A DNA stretch of 64,000 nt from Argopecten irradians (Eukaryota; Mollusca; Bivalvia; Pectinida; Pectinidae), in NCBI RefSeq assembly GCF_041381155.1, contig NC_091140.1, positions 23,402,864 through 23,466,863 on the forward strand. Reading direction: 5' to 3'. This document shows positions 12,572-22,969 of the stretch, one piece after another. A program made the translations under genes and the position numbers. The notes beneath the pieces are model-generated. The model saw nothing but the letters and a program-made list of their open reading frames with translations. It was not told the origin of the DNA and made no database searches. How positions within the stretch are numbered: position 1 is the first letter of the stretch; every line of letters begins with the position of its first letter.

Positions 12572-14492
12572 TCATACGTGTCGTCTGCTGGTTTTTATAC
12601 CGTGTCCACCTTGCCCCAGTTGTCCATAGGTTTCCCCACCAAAAGTATGATCGTAATAATCGTTTGAACTGTCTTCCCGACATGCTCCAGTCAGGAAGGT
12701 GTCATACGTGTCACCATTGACGACGGTCCTGGTATGGTCATATATATCAGCTGTATCAGACGGTGCGTTTGGTTTTCCATTTCGGTTCAATCGTCCATAC
12801 GTATTTTCCTGTGTTTTGGAAGTATGGTCATACAGGTCGGGTCCACTCACTTGTTTGATACTACTGTAAAATGAATCATATTCTCCATTGTCCTCCGTGT
12901 GGCTTTCCTTCCTATTGACATGACTATCAACCTCAGAGAAGAAGTTTGGATTTATATGTGGTTTTCCAGTCGTGATACTGTGTAATTCACGAGGTAATTC
13001 AGACCTACAAGTTTCCTTACGTCTACTTTTTCGTACGAGAACAACTATGGTGACCACACTAGCTATCACTATTACCACAAACGTCCCTACTACACCCAGG
13101 ACAGGGCCTATGATATCTGTCTGCTCGTTTGTCTTTGTGTTGCGGGATGCCTGTACTGCTTTATCTGTAGTTGATAGATCCATATACACTGGAGTTCCCA
13201 TCTTTGATACCTTCTTGGTAAGTGAGAATCCGTTATCCGATTGTTTGTTGTAGGTGTAAACATGTCATACGAGATCATTTCTGCTTTGTTTGTCGTATGT
13301 TTCAGCATTTCCTGCGAGGTCAGTTCAGCGTCGTGTACACTTTGGTATTTCGTGCGAGGTCGGTTCAGCGTTTTTTGTTGTACATTTTGGCATTTCGTGC
13401 GAGGCCAGTTCAGCGTTGTTTGTTGTATCTTTCAGCAGTTCCTGTGATGTCACCTAAGCGTTGTTTAATGTGTATTTCGGCATTTCTTGTGAGTTCACAC
13501 CAGGGTTATTTGTTGTATATTTCAGCATTTCCTGTGATGTCACCTCGGCGTTGTCACCTTAACTTGGTTTGTTGTATGTTTAGACACTATATGTGAAGTC
13601 CTTTTCGAGTTAATATCATACCCAACTGTAGTATACCTTGCTTTGGAAAATGATGTAGTCGGTGAATTTGTTGAAACTCTCGTTCCTTTCTTACATAATC
13701 CTGTCAGTTTAGTAGTAGAGGGGCGTGTAACGGGTAAAATTTAAAGTTTTCCAACCGCATCAAATCTTCGAACAGCGACACAATATTGATTTTTACCGCT
13801 TGTCGATTGCGAGGTCCCCAATAGAAGACTTCGAATTCCCTTGGGATGACAACGTTCCATTAACAGGTTCTAAGTAACGTCTTGCACGTCACTCGCCATA
13901 AACCTATCGTTTTGGAAAAGAGAGCATCTTGCAATATTCTGATTTTGACAGAAATGGTATTTACTTATTAATCTGTTGTTTGGTGACTGACTTTGATACC
14001 GACACATACATATTCGCGATGATGTTCTTGACTTTCCACAAAACCTGAGGCCATTAAAACCACATTGGTCTGCTGAACAAGAAAATAATATACCATAAGG
14101 TCTATGTACTAGTAATATCACATTACCATCACAATAGCAAATATCCCCACTACGAAGAATGTGCATGGACCTACAGACACTCTGCTAGACTATAGACCTT
14201 GCACACCGTGTCTTACAGAACCATACACAAATCCAGCAAAATACAACACCCCCTGACGTTCCACATGTGCAGATATAAATCCTGTCACTGTAAGATAGTT
14301 TGTGTCGGTAATGACCAAATGTTGCCACATGGTTCCTGTAAAGGCAGTACCAAGTAGTGAACACGTCCTATTTATATTTGTCCAGGTATAAATATATCCA
14401 TTGGTCTGCTCTATTGTGATGGAGTTGATATTATCGAATATACCGTCAATAATGATCAAAAACACAACTATCAGACTTACCCTTTGGAACAT
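12572..14492 (-). pseudogene. Receptor paralogue A, broken, with intact TM and tyrosine-motif tail
   Basis: Read 5' to 3' on the minus strand. ATG at 14492 begins a signal peptide (MFQRVSLIVVFLIIIDGIF). A lectin-like segment follows (TWTNINRTCSLLGT...GFISAHVERQGVLYF). A Cys-rich module lies at about 14166-13870 (ICYCDGN...CSADQCG...CMCRYQ), then a second lectin-like remnant (FYWG) near 13800. Next come about six degenerate 18-residue stalk repeats of the type NAEVTSQEMLKYTT (13280-13600), and a 209-codon open segment (13201-12572) with a TM helix (GPVLGVVGTFVVIVIASVVTIVVLV) and a cytoplasmic tail. The tail holds three YDHT motifs, two YGxL and several other tyrosines. Breaks: a stop after GVQGL (14190), a frame change before 14166, a stop in the stalk repeats (..NNA*VTSQ) and a frame change near 13210. 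The gene is probably dead, although unrecognised introns could hide some breaks. Confidence 0.7.
13280..13600 (-). repeat. 54-bp stalk-coding repeats of paralogue A
   Basis: About six degenerate copies of a 54-bp unit recur here. On the plus strand the recognisable words are TTTCAGCATTTCCTG and GAGGTCAGTTCAGCGTT. They translate on the minus strand to 18-residue Thr/Asn-rich repeats (TTNNAEVTSQEMLKY), the equivalent of the Ser/Thr-rich stalk of the intact receptors at 34.4 and 54.7 kb. Confidence 0.65.
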
Positions 14493-14790
14493 GTTTACGT
14501 TTTGTTTTTCAAAAGAGATCTGTACACTGTTACATACTTTTACGTTATGGCCTGTTGTTAAAAAAACTTCCGAGAGACCTCTATCTTTACGACACTTCAC
14601 GTGAGCTGTGACAATAGAACGTGATAATTGTACTGACAATGTAACTGATAATAATTTGAAGAACAAGAAAAATGGAATGATGTGTTGGAGAATGTTTCAA
14701 TCATATTGATGTGCACAAGGCCAGTCTACTGTCTAGAAATCAATGCAGCAAACCAGCAAGCACGTGTTAAAAACTGTTAACTGAAAAATA
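14395..14790. repeat. Duplicated 5' flank of receptor copies A and C (copy 1)
   Basis: This stretch matches 18340-18665 closely. Shared landmarks include TGTACACTGTTACATACT, GAGCTGTGACAATAGAACGT, CAAGGCCAGTCTACTGTCT and CACGTGTTAAAAACTGTTAA. It covers the lectin-like start and the upstream DNA of paralogue A, so the duplication included promoter sequence and not only exons. Confidence 0.75.
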
Positions 14791-15665
14791 ATGACTACCA
14801 GCCTCAGAATAAAAGTTTTGATTTTGATGTTGTTGTTTCCCGGAAGGGATATCATGTAATGTAGGTGGAAGCCAGATCTACAATTGTTATTATGTCTACA
14901 TTTTCTAATCACACAAACTATGACAACTACACTAACTATCAAAATCACCACAATTGCCCCCGCGTCACTAATAACGGGGCATAGGATCTTTGTCTTGTCG
15001 TTTTCATAAGTTGTTTGATAGCGTATGGTTATTTACCCAGAAAAAAAACCACATCTCTTTTGACACACTATCCCGTATGGCTCTTCACACTTAACTTTCC
15101 AATAATCTCTTCCCAAAGCATTTTTAAGAGAACATGTTAATATTTGAGGGTAAATATTTCAATGATCTATCGATATTGACCAATAGTCCGTATCGACACA
15201 TACAGTTTGAGAATTGTCCACAAAATAATGGGTGTTCCTCATCACCACATTGTGACGCCAAGCAAGTGGACTGAGAGTCTAACATTGTTAGCACAATAGC
15301 ACACATTTCGATGTAAAACAATATCATTTGATCGACAGAAATAGACACACTCTGGTATTCTGAGATATGATACCCCTAAACAAGACGCTCCAGTTTTAAC
15401 TATTCCAGATGTGCAACCTAAATACTTTAGCGACCCCTCAAGTTTTACATGTGCCGATATCCATCCAGCTTCTCTAATATCGAATGCGTACGAAATGACA
15501 ACCTTATTTTCCTGCATGTTCCCTTTAAGGCCAACACCTAGAAGCAAACACGTCCTGTCACATTCACCCAGGTATCATGATATCCATTTTTATCACATAA
15601 TCCGCCTGATATCCAGTGATATCGCCCGTGTAATAATTTTGCATATGTCACTAGTGTAATATGAC
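14733..15665 (-). pseudogene. Receptor paralogue B, broken fragment
   Basis: From high to low coordinates: a lectin-like piece (DTWVNVT, then RTCLLLGVGLKGNMQENKV, GWISAHVKLEGSLKYLGC) and an RIPECVYFCRSND...HRNVCYC block (15547-15280). A frame change follows, then the Cys module LDSQSTCLASQCGDEEHPLFCGQ (15290-15150). After a gap there is a TM segment (ILCPVISDAGAIVVILIVSVVVIVCVIRK) and the start of a tail (CRSGFHLHYMISLPG, about 15010-14800) that parallels CRSELPRELHSITTGK of copy A. At least two frame changes are seen. There is no signal peptide, and the tail runs out before any YDHT motif. Confidence 0.7.
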
Positions 15666-15689
15666 ATGGAACGGTTTTCATTGGCTGGA

Positions 15690-15775
15690 AATTCAATGTG
15701 ACGTCAGACAGAAACATTAAAATAACGTCAGGAAAATGACATGACGTCAGGATAACAAAGACGGTGGGACAAAAT
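15690..15775. promoter_or_regulatory. Cluster of CRE sites with an ATGGCGGC start-like site
   Basis: Two TGACGTCA sites and one AACGTCA lie within 70 bp (about 15699-15755). They are followed by AAAATGGCGGCTTTTGCTGG and, 25 bp later, GTAGGT/GTATTT donor-like words. Such clusters can mark a TATA-less promoter with a short first exon, but no downstream exon was recognised on the plus strand. It may equally be part of a repeat, since TGACGTCA recurs in several repeats in this window. Confidence 0.25.
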
Positions 15776-15844
15776 GGCGGCTTTTGCTGGAAAAATCTTT
15801 GTTATGTAGGTATTTGGAGTTATGTGATAAAGAGTATGTTAAAT

Positions 15845-15980
15845 TTGTGTTCATTTCATATGAGATTTTATGAAACTCGTCTCGAAGTTTTAATTTTTGG
15901 TCGCCATTGCTTGCAAAAATAAAAACTTCTTAGACTCGTTTCATTAATATTCATAATTACGAAATGAACACTCATGTAAG
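15845..15980. repeat. Foldback repeat
   Basis: The left arm GTTCATTTCATATGAG...TGAAACTCGTCT and the inverted right arm AGACTCGTTTCATT...ACGAAATGAAC pair over about 40 bp with mismatches, around a spacer of about 40 bp. It looks like a short non-autonomous inverted-repeat element. Confidence 0.5.
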
Positions 15981-16747
15981 ATCCTATTTCTGTTCTATTG
16001 TAAATGGGTCAACATAGGAGAGTATACCCACAAGGTTGATGAAAAACACAAGAATCTGAGTAATTCTCCTAAACATTACAACGGCGATTCCACAAACGCT
16101 ATGCACACGACTATAATATATGTTTTATTACGTTAGGTTCAGTGTAGTATTTAACTTCTGCGTTACTGATATCAATAATAGAAATTTTGACCTGAACGAT
16201 TACGATAGAAAAAGTAATGGCTGTGTTGACGGTTTGTATGATATAACGGTTTGTGGAGATATATTATGGACGTTTTAGAGATAACAGGTATGTGTTAGTG
16301 TGATCAGTTTACCTTCACTATATTAATACAACAACGATGTCATATGTTAAAAATTGTTTACATGAGAGATATATCGATACCAATGAGAAGGGCTGAGACA
16401 ATGATCACATGCTTTTGAAAGACGTTAGATTGACGTTTCACTAATTGGTTTGTGGTTCCAAATTATACTAGGTCAGTGCCTCCGAATATTCCATGATAAA
16501 GATCGGTAAACGAACTGTTTTCGGGTGTGATTTAATTTCGCGTTGTTAGAAACTCGCAATAAAATAATATTTTGACATTGAACATCTACAATTGTGTGAC
16601 AATTGAGTGCTGCATATTGCTATATAATCTTTGAATTTTCAACCTCTTTCTATAGATTATCATGGTGATTTAACATTTTTTAGAGTTCAATATTTTCCTA
16701 TGCAAATTGATACATAAAATACAGGAAGGAAACATGCATATGCAAAT
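15981..16747. other. Intergenic, AT-rich
   Basis: No gene or RNA was recognised. A faint CGCGTTGTTAGAAACTCGC stretch near 16540 recalls the MITE at 11684 but is too short to call. Confidence 0.35.
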
Positions 16748-17600
16748 TGCCACAGTCACTATTAATCTCTTTAGTTTACTCAGGACAATAATTGATACTT
16801 TGTATTGGAACATAAAAAAGTATCACGAATTTTAAAGTGTTCCATTTTGGATAGCGTTTGAATTGGGATAGCATCACGTTACGGTATATACACATTGGGT
16901 TTACGACCTTTATACATGTGGACATAACAGTACTTATCGGTATAGGAGACAATCTGTGAAAGCGAAACATGAATACTGTGTCAATATGCGATATAGTTGG
17001 AAGTATATTGGAACGAAATCATACCTTATGTATTAAAGGTATGTTTTTGCAAATGAAATTATATTAAACTCACATGGTATTATAAGTGTACATAACACTT
17101 ACACTATAAGAGTGCAAGAGCACTATTATAACACGAAGACATATCAGGAATATATCACAGCCTTTCAAAGCATACAGACATTCAGACATCGAACACGTTG
17201 TATACCAGAGCGTCTGTCCTTAAGTGACCTTAGCTGTTAATAGGAAAAAAGGCAAAAAACAACCAGTCATCTTCGAAGGGAAATCATCTACTTGTACAGA
17301 CTGGTGTCATGGTCTCCAAGAACTTTTTCCCCAAAAACTGCTTTTAATGATCCTTATTTTTATATTAAGCCAAAACCATTTTGAACACCAGAAAGTTTGT
17401 ATGAAATTTTAATAGGAATGAAATGCAACAGGCTATTAGTTTCACTTTGAAAAATAAAACCCTACAAGAACAATAGGAATGTCAATAGGACATGCTTAAA
17501 AGAGGAGAAAATAGTTTTACAGATGATACATTGTATAGTTTTATTATATTAAAGGAATAAAGAAGTGATACTATTGTTTCTTTCTACGATTTTATATGTA
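16748..17600. repeat. Duplicated block downstream of receptor C (copy 1)
   Basis: This is the partner of 20139-21190. Shared landmarks in order: TGCCACAGTCACTATT, GTGTTCCATTTTGGA, CGACCTTTATACATGTGGAC, GTGTCAATATGCGATATAGT, ACTTACACTATAA, TACTTGTACAGACTGGTGTC, and TTGTTTCTTTCTACGATTTT next to the receptor stop codon. It contains a short SINE-tail relic near 17217-17255 (GACCTTAGCTGTTAATAGGA). The duplication therefore extends past the receptor 3' end. Confidence 0.75.
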
Positions 17601-18430
17601 TGAAGGCTTTTTGGTGACCGGTGTGTTGTAGGTTTAGTTGATTTGATACATATCCCAGGTAAGTTAGTGGAACAGGGTAGTGTTAGTGGTAAAATTCTGT
17701 AAGATATGGTCTTATGAACAGCAACACAATCACTTTCATTATCGCTTGTTAATAAAAGTTTGTTTCCCCAATAAAACACATCTCTGTTGGCGTAGCCATT
17801 CCACTGAAATATCACATTTTGTCCCACACACGTAACATACCAGACATCTTTATTCCTAACCATGTAAAGATAAGAACAATACTTGATATTTGAGGGTAAA
17901 TGGTTCACCGGTTCAGCGATATTGATCAATTGTTTGTATATACACATACAGTTTGATGATTGTCCACAGAACAGTGGTTGTTCCTCATCACCACATTGTG
18001 ACGCCAAGCAAGTGGACTGGGAGTCTAAACTGGTATCACTGGCACAGTAACAAATCTTTCGATGTAAAAGAATATCGCGTGATCCACAGAAGTAAATATA
18101 CTCTGGAATCCTACGGCTCAATACCTCTAAACTGAAAGTTGAATGTCCTACTGTTCTTAATTTGCACCCTAAAAACTCCAGCATCCCCTCTCGTTCAATA
18201 TGTGCTGATATCCACCCTGTTTCTACTATGTTCCCTGCGTTGGAAAGGATCACATGGTGTTGCTGCATGTTTCCCGTAAGGTCAGTACCAACTAGTGAAC
18301 ACGTCCTATTTATATTTGTCCAGGTATCATTACATCCATTGGTCTGCTCTATTGTGATGGAGTTGATACTTGCGAATATACCGTCAATATTTGAGATCTG
18401 TACACTGTTACATACTGTTACGTTATGCCC
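17549..18430 (-). pseudogene. Receptor paralogue C, lacks its signal peptide and TM
   Basis: One frame is open for about 290 codons. It holds a lectin-like segment (NSITIEQTNGCNDTWTNINR, CSLVGTDLTGN, GWISAHIEREGMLEFLGC), RRIPEYIYFCGSRDILLHRK, the Cys module (LDSQSTCLASQCGDEEQPLF, then CGQSSNCMC) and a second lectin-like segment (VWYVTCVGQNVIFQW...VFYWG) closing with PCSTNLPGICIK. It stops at 17549 with no stalk or TM. Against copy A, about 57 bp coding for the initiator Met and most of the signal peptide are deleted at about 18395. The first Met inside the frame (18268) would make a leaderless protein. This is probably a pseudogene, though its long open frame suggests recent loss or use of an upstream leader exon. 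Confidence 0.65.
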
Positions 18431-18665
18431 TGTTTGTTATAAGACTTCCGGGAGACTGCTATCAGTACGACACTTCAAATGAGCTGTGACAATAGAACGT
18501 TATAATTGTATTGACATTGTTACTGATAATAGACGGAAGAAAAAGCAAAATGGAATGATGTGTTGAAGAATGTTTAGATGTGCCCAAGGCCAGTCTACTG
18601 TCTTGATATCAATGCAGGAAACAAGCAAGCACGTGTTAAAAACTGTTAACTGGAAAATAATGTAA
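18340..18665. repeat. Duplicated 5' flank of receptor copies A and C (copy 2)
   Basis: Partner of 14395-14790. It is the same sequence up to GTTAACTGGAAAATAATG. After that point this copy continues into a small inverted-repeat element instead of copy A's sequence. Confidence 0.75.
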
Positions 18666-18772
18666 TATGAAATCTTTCAAACTCGTTAATCGTTAAATAA
18701 TTTGTTATGCCACACGCCCTAAGGCGCAAATAACTGAACTTGGCTGATAAATTTCATATTACATAGTCACTC
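18660..18772. mobile_element. Small MITE-like element, about 112 bp
   Basis: It begins ATGTAATATGAAATC and ends with the inverse ATTTCATATTACAT, a 14-bp terminal inverted repeat. It sits exactly where the homology between the two duplicated receptor flanks stops, so it probably inserted in this copy after the duplication. Confidence 0.45.
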
Positions 18773-18818
18773 ATGTAAGATTCTTTTTATCACAAATATC
18801 ATTAATATAAACTTCAGT

Positions 18819-18990
18819 ATGTGACGTTTCGGTTTATTGAAACAAGCATGTGACGTCATATATATATATATTATGACGTCAAACCTACATGTGACCTCAT
18901 AATACATATAGTGTTATTACACATATGTCTGGCGGTATTTAATACATGGGCATATAATATTGCTGGGCGGGCCAGTTATGTAATAAAGGT
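18819..18990. repeat. CRE-rich module shared with 42617 and 50631 (copy 1)
   Basis: About 170 bp align with 42617-42776 and 50631-50790. The order is the same in each: ATGTGACGTTT, ...GTCATATATA...TTATGACGTCAAA, CTACA(T/C)GT, AGTGTTATTA, TATGTCT and (C/G)GGGCCA. It contains two TGACGTCA sites and lies upstream of minus-strand paralogue C. It may be an interspersed repeat or a shared regulatory module. Confidence 0.5.
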
Positions 18991-19237
18991 ATATCGAAAT
19001 CAATTTACACTTTAGACGGATGGTTTAAGAATAAGGTGCTGTTAGTTGTACCTCAATGCTTATACCTTTTAGAACTATAATTCATCATTGTATCATTAAT
19101 TAGTTTTGGGTATAACGCGGTACTTGTTACTTTCAGCCGAATAGATATATTGTAATCTATTATATGCACATTGAACATTGTAGACTGGCGGTGGAAGAAT
19201 ATAAAATTATTTCATACCTACGGATGTAATACTGGCT

Positions 19238-19665
19238 GGTCTAGGGCAATACACTCATTGTCGCCTAAGGCTGTATTGCATGGCTACCCATGCAATAAAG
19301 CCTCGTGACGTCATGGCGTCGACAAAATTACTATTTCACATTTTTTTTCACAAACTTGCCTGGTTGTGCTAAAGAAGATGCAAACAACGGAATTTGTGTT
19401 GAAAATATCACGTTATTCTTCATGTATGGAAAATTGACTTGCAGTCGAGTTTTTCTTCGAATTTATTTCAAAATGGCGGGATATTATAGCTATAAAATTG
19501 CAATAAAACGTCGAGGAATGAAAGAAAAATACTCTCGGGATCACAAAATGTTGCAAAACCTTCGGCAAACCTCGGATTTTACTACATTTAGTGACCCTCG
19601 GGTAGAATATCCCTATCCTTCATATCCACATATGAAAGAGTCTTATATTATTACACTGGAGTTTT
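19238..19665 (+). repeat. Interspersed repeat R1 (second copy at the window end)
   Basis: About 350 bp from GTGACGTCATGG to TATGAAAGAGTCTTATA match the reverse complement of 63646-64000. Shared landmarks are GTTGAAAATATCACG, TTCATGTATG, GATTTCAAAATG-like, AAAATTGCAATAAA, TCACAAAATGTTGCAAAAC and GGGTAGAATATCCCTATC. The left part carries a small palindrome (ATTGCATGG/CCATGCAAT). A 163-codon ORF at 19305-19796 lies mostly inside this repeat and is not conserved as protein in the other copy, so it is not annotated as a gene. Confidence 0.7.
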
Positions 19666-20138
19666 ACTTCACTGTTTATTCCTTTTGTAAGTATTTATTG
19701 TTGTCTCTTTCATTGAATTATAAGGCCATACGCCAACTAAGTTATCACTATTGTCACACCTTCTCCACCCTATTTGTATTTGTGACTATAACATGAATCT
19801 AATGTTAACTAGATTTGTATTCTTTCGAAATATTATTATTCTATTCTGTTGTTATTTTCATGAGTTTCCGAACAATTTGTTTTTCTCCTCAGATAATTTG
19901 TTCATTGAACCGAGTTTTAATTTGGAGATTTTTTGAGAAAAAGTATTATTTAATTAAAACAAGATTGCTTTGGTCCAGCCTTGTGTTTCAGCATGTCTGA
20001 GTAGCCGAAATGAAAAACCTCCTAATGTCTAGACACAATTAAATAAACATTTTGTTCTTTTATTTTTTCTCTCTCCTTTTAAAACGTGTTTTTAAAGTTG
20101 TCACACTGGTAAGAATATTCTTTTTCACAATTTAAGTT

Positions 20139-21190
20139 TGCCACAGTCACTATTTATCGCCTTAGTTTTTACTCAGGACAATCATTGAAAGTTTGTATTG
20201 GAAAATAAAAAAATGTATCAAATATTTTAAAAGTGTTCCATTTTGGAACGAATTCGATTGGGATAGCATTACGATAAAGCTCATATACATTGATTTTACG
20301 ACCTTTATACATGTGGACATAGCAATATTTATCGCTATAGGAATCATCCAAGTGATTCTGTGAAAACGAAACATGAACATTGTGTCAATATGCGATATAG
20401 TTGGAAGTATATTGGAACGAAATCATACCTTATGTATTAAAGGTATGTTTTTGTAAAAGAAATTATATTAGACTCACATGGTATTATAAGTGTACACAAC
20501 ACTTACACTATAAATTATGCAAGAGCACTATTATTACACGAAGACATATCACGATATATCACACAGCCTTCCAAAGCATACAGACATTCGGACATCGAAT
20601 ACATTGCATACAAGAGCGTCTGGTTTTAAATGACCTTAGCTGTGAATAGGAAACAAAGCAAAAATCAACCAGTCATCTTCTAAGGGAAATCAACTACTTG
20701 TACAGACTGGTGTCATGGTCTCCACTTTCACTTTGAAAAAATAAAATCTTACATGAACAATAGGAATGTCAACAGAACATACTGAAAAGAGGAGAAAATA
20801 GTTTTATATAGTATTATTATATTAAAGGAAATGTAAATCAAAGTTGAAGAAGAGAGCTAAATTACTGCATCTAGACCACCGTTGTCATGTAAACAGAATT
20901 CCATGATAGACATACAGAAAAGGTTGGGTAATCACATATATAGAAAAGGTAACATATGATTAACTTGTTTATAATATTTGATATTTTACTCACCAACATA
21001 CATTTCATCATATTCTTAGTAAATTGTGGCTCTTCTCTATAAGTGTCCCGAACCCAATACCGAGAAGGTACAGTAAAACATATTTATAATGAATACACTT
21101 ATAACAAATTCATGGTTATAACGTGGTAATTTTCATTTCCCTATTTATTTTATTTAATATTATTGTTTCTTTCTACGATTTTATATAACA
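20139..21190. repeat. Duplicated block downstream of a lost receptor (copy 2)
   Basis: The segment 20139-20832 repeats 16748-17555. Then about 320 bp of unrelated sequence intervene before TTGTTTCTTTCTACGATTTTATAT reappears at 21156-21185, the motif that in copy 1 directly adjoins the paralogue C stop codon. No receptor coding sequence follows. This looks like the 3' footprint of a fourth receptor copy that has been deleted. Confidence 0.65.
21069..21132. repeat. TACAGTAAAAC...TTATAAC repeat fragment
   Basis: ACAGTAAAACATATTTATAA followed by CACTTATAACAAATTCATGG and TTATAACG has the look of a widespread invertebrate MITE end (alternating TTATAACGAA words). It lies in the 320-bp insertion that splits the duplicated block at 20139-21190. 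Confidence 0.35.
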
Positions 21191-22000
21191 TAATATATAT
21201 CAAAACATGTGAAAGATCTTAAGAAGTAGCAAAGAAAGAATAATCAATTAGAATAGTGTATAAGAATGTAATCTAATGAAAAACAATAATGTAATAGCGA
21301 GTTGTGCATGTAGATATAGTTATATAAAATCGGATTGGGATTAAGCACCTCACCAACTGATAAAATAAACTAGTAAATGTATTTGCAATAATTATAATAT
21401 TAAATGTGCCCCGTGTGATCAGCAAATGTTTTAAAATTTAATTTGAAGTAATCGATGGGGAGAAAAAAAATATGAATAAGAGTGTAAGAAAAGATGTATT
21501 ACTTTTGTATACTGTTATTCTGTCACGATGAAAAAATATTGTGAATATTTACTACCAGTTATTACTATTCTTTTCTAAGCAAATGATCGTTTACTACAGT
21601 AGTAACCAAAAGTAGTTTTCAGGATGATAGTCGGTCATATTTTACAGTGAACAACATGTATTTACTCATTGCGGGCGAGCTGACTCATATGACGTTATTT
21701 CCATCTTTTATTTATAAACAAACATACTGACACCTTCTCTGTTTGATACGCCTAACGTTGCACACATTTATTACATAAAGTTTCTACGTATGTACAAGTG
21801 TAAATAATTTCTAATTTGAAACTAATTTTGACTACACACACCATTTTGATATGCCCTTCTATAAGGACAATGGACCCGATTCGGATCACCAAAACATGTT
21901 TTATCCCGATTTTACATATAACTCGTAACTCACCATCTACCAAACTGATTTTTACGTAAATAGATCATGTAAAATGTATTTCAATTCGGACGGCGACTTT
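21191..22000. other. Intergenic, AT-rich
   Basis: No gene or RNA was recognised. The phrase ATTCGGATCAC occurs at about 21877 and again at 22081 in a similar context (GGACCC...AAAACATG), possibly a local duplication of about 26 bp. Confidence 0.35.
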
Positions 22001-22009
22001 CAGTCCTCG

Positions 22010-22144
22010 TGCGCACGTGATTTTTGACGTCACAAAACCGGGTAATTGAACTTCCGGTTCTGACTGCGGAGAGGACCCCATTCGGATCACTCCGCTAAAC
22101 ATGGGAAAAAATGTACGTTTATGTCCGAAAACTGGTAAGTTATT
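22010..22144 (+). promoter_or_regulatory. Promoter-like segment with candidate orphan first exon
   Basis: Within 60 bp lie GCACGTGA (E-box), TTTTGACGTCACA (CRE) and GAACTTCCGGTTC (ETS/GABP type). They are followed by ATG at 22101, which opens MGKNVRLCPKTG and runs into a perfect donor CTG|GTAAGT (22136). Nothing downstream on the plus strand was recognised as its second exon; the next gene is on the opposite strand. It could be the start of an unrecognised gene or a non-coding antisense transcript. Confidence 0.35.
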
Positions 22145-22969
22145 GTTTCTGGGGGATTCTGATAAGCTGGACTACTTAAAGCTTCATGCATAATGCATAT
22201 TTTTATCTACTTAGTGTTTAATAAGCAATTCATAACTCGCAATAAACGACTGTTGATGAAATGGCCAACAGGTGCGTTTGTGTAGGAATTAAAATTCTGC
22301 ATAAATCGTTTGTCTATGGCTTCAGATTGTATCAACAGACTTCAGCAATCGACCTTCTGACCATTTATCAATCATTGTTTTCTACTGGCTTTTCGTTTTC
22401 AAGTGATGAACATTTTATATACAGTTATTAAAAATTTGTGGATATATCGATACTTATCATGAAGAGGCACAAATTTAAGCCCATGTGAGGCCTACTTTGG
22501 GTTGTTTTCACAACGTCTTGGCGCATGCACAACAGCTAAACACGAGCTCATGGGAATATCTATGTTAACACAGATAAAATAAACGCTTTCAATGTTTGCT
22601 CCATCAACTTGTCAGGTGAAAAAATTTCATTGAACATAACAGCATAAATAATAAAACTAACGCAACATTTTTACATGATTTTAAATTTATAATTGATGAT
22701 TTTTTTTTCAATTTGTCATGTCATTGATGAATGGTTTGTGATGAATATCATTATATCAAATAGGCAGAAAGTATGATACATAAACATTTGAATAATCCAT
22801 GTGACATTATGTGAATATGATATGAAAATAAAAATGATAATTGGTTTAAGAAGACATATAAAACCAATGTTTATGATTAAGTACATTAAATATAAACAAT
22901 CATTTTCAAACTATTAACATTTTAACACTGTGTAAACAATCATTATGAAACTATTTTAAAACATGCATT
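22145..22969. other. Non-coding, 3' flank of the pogo-PHD gene
   Basis: AT-rich sequence downstream of the minus-strand stop at 22970. No clear AATAAA was found on the minus strand close to the stop. A near-duplicate AACACTGT(G/C) plus AACAATCATT(A/T)T pattern occurs at 22893-22980. Confidence 0.35.

Noticed and set aside
13222-13596. 124-codon plus-strand ORF
   Set aside because: Antisense shadow of the 54-bp stalk repeats of receptor paralogue A.
19305-19796. 163-codon plus-strand ORF
   Set aside because: Mostly inside repeat R1; the frame is not kept in the second copy at 63.6 kb.
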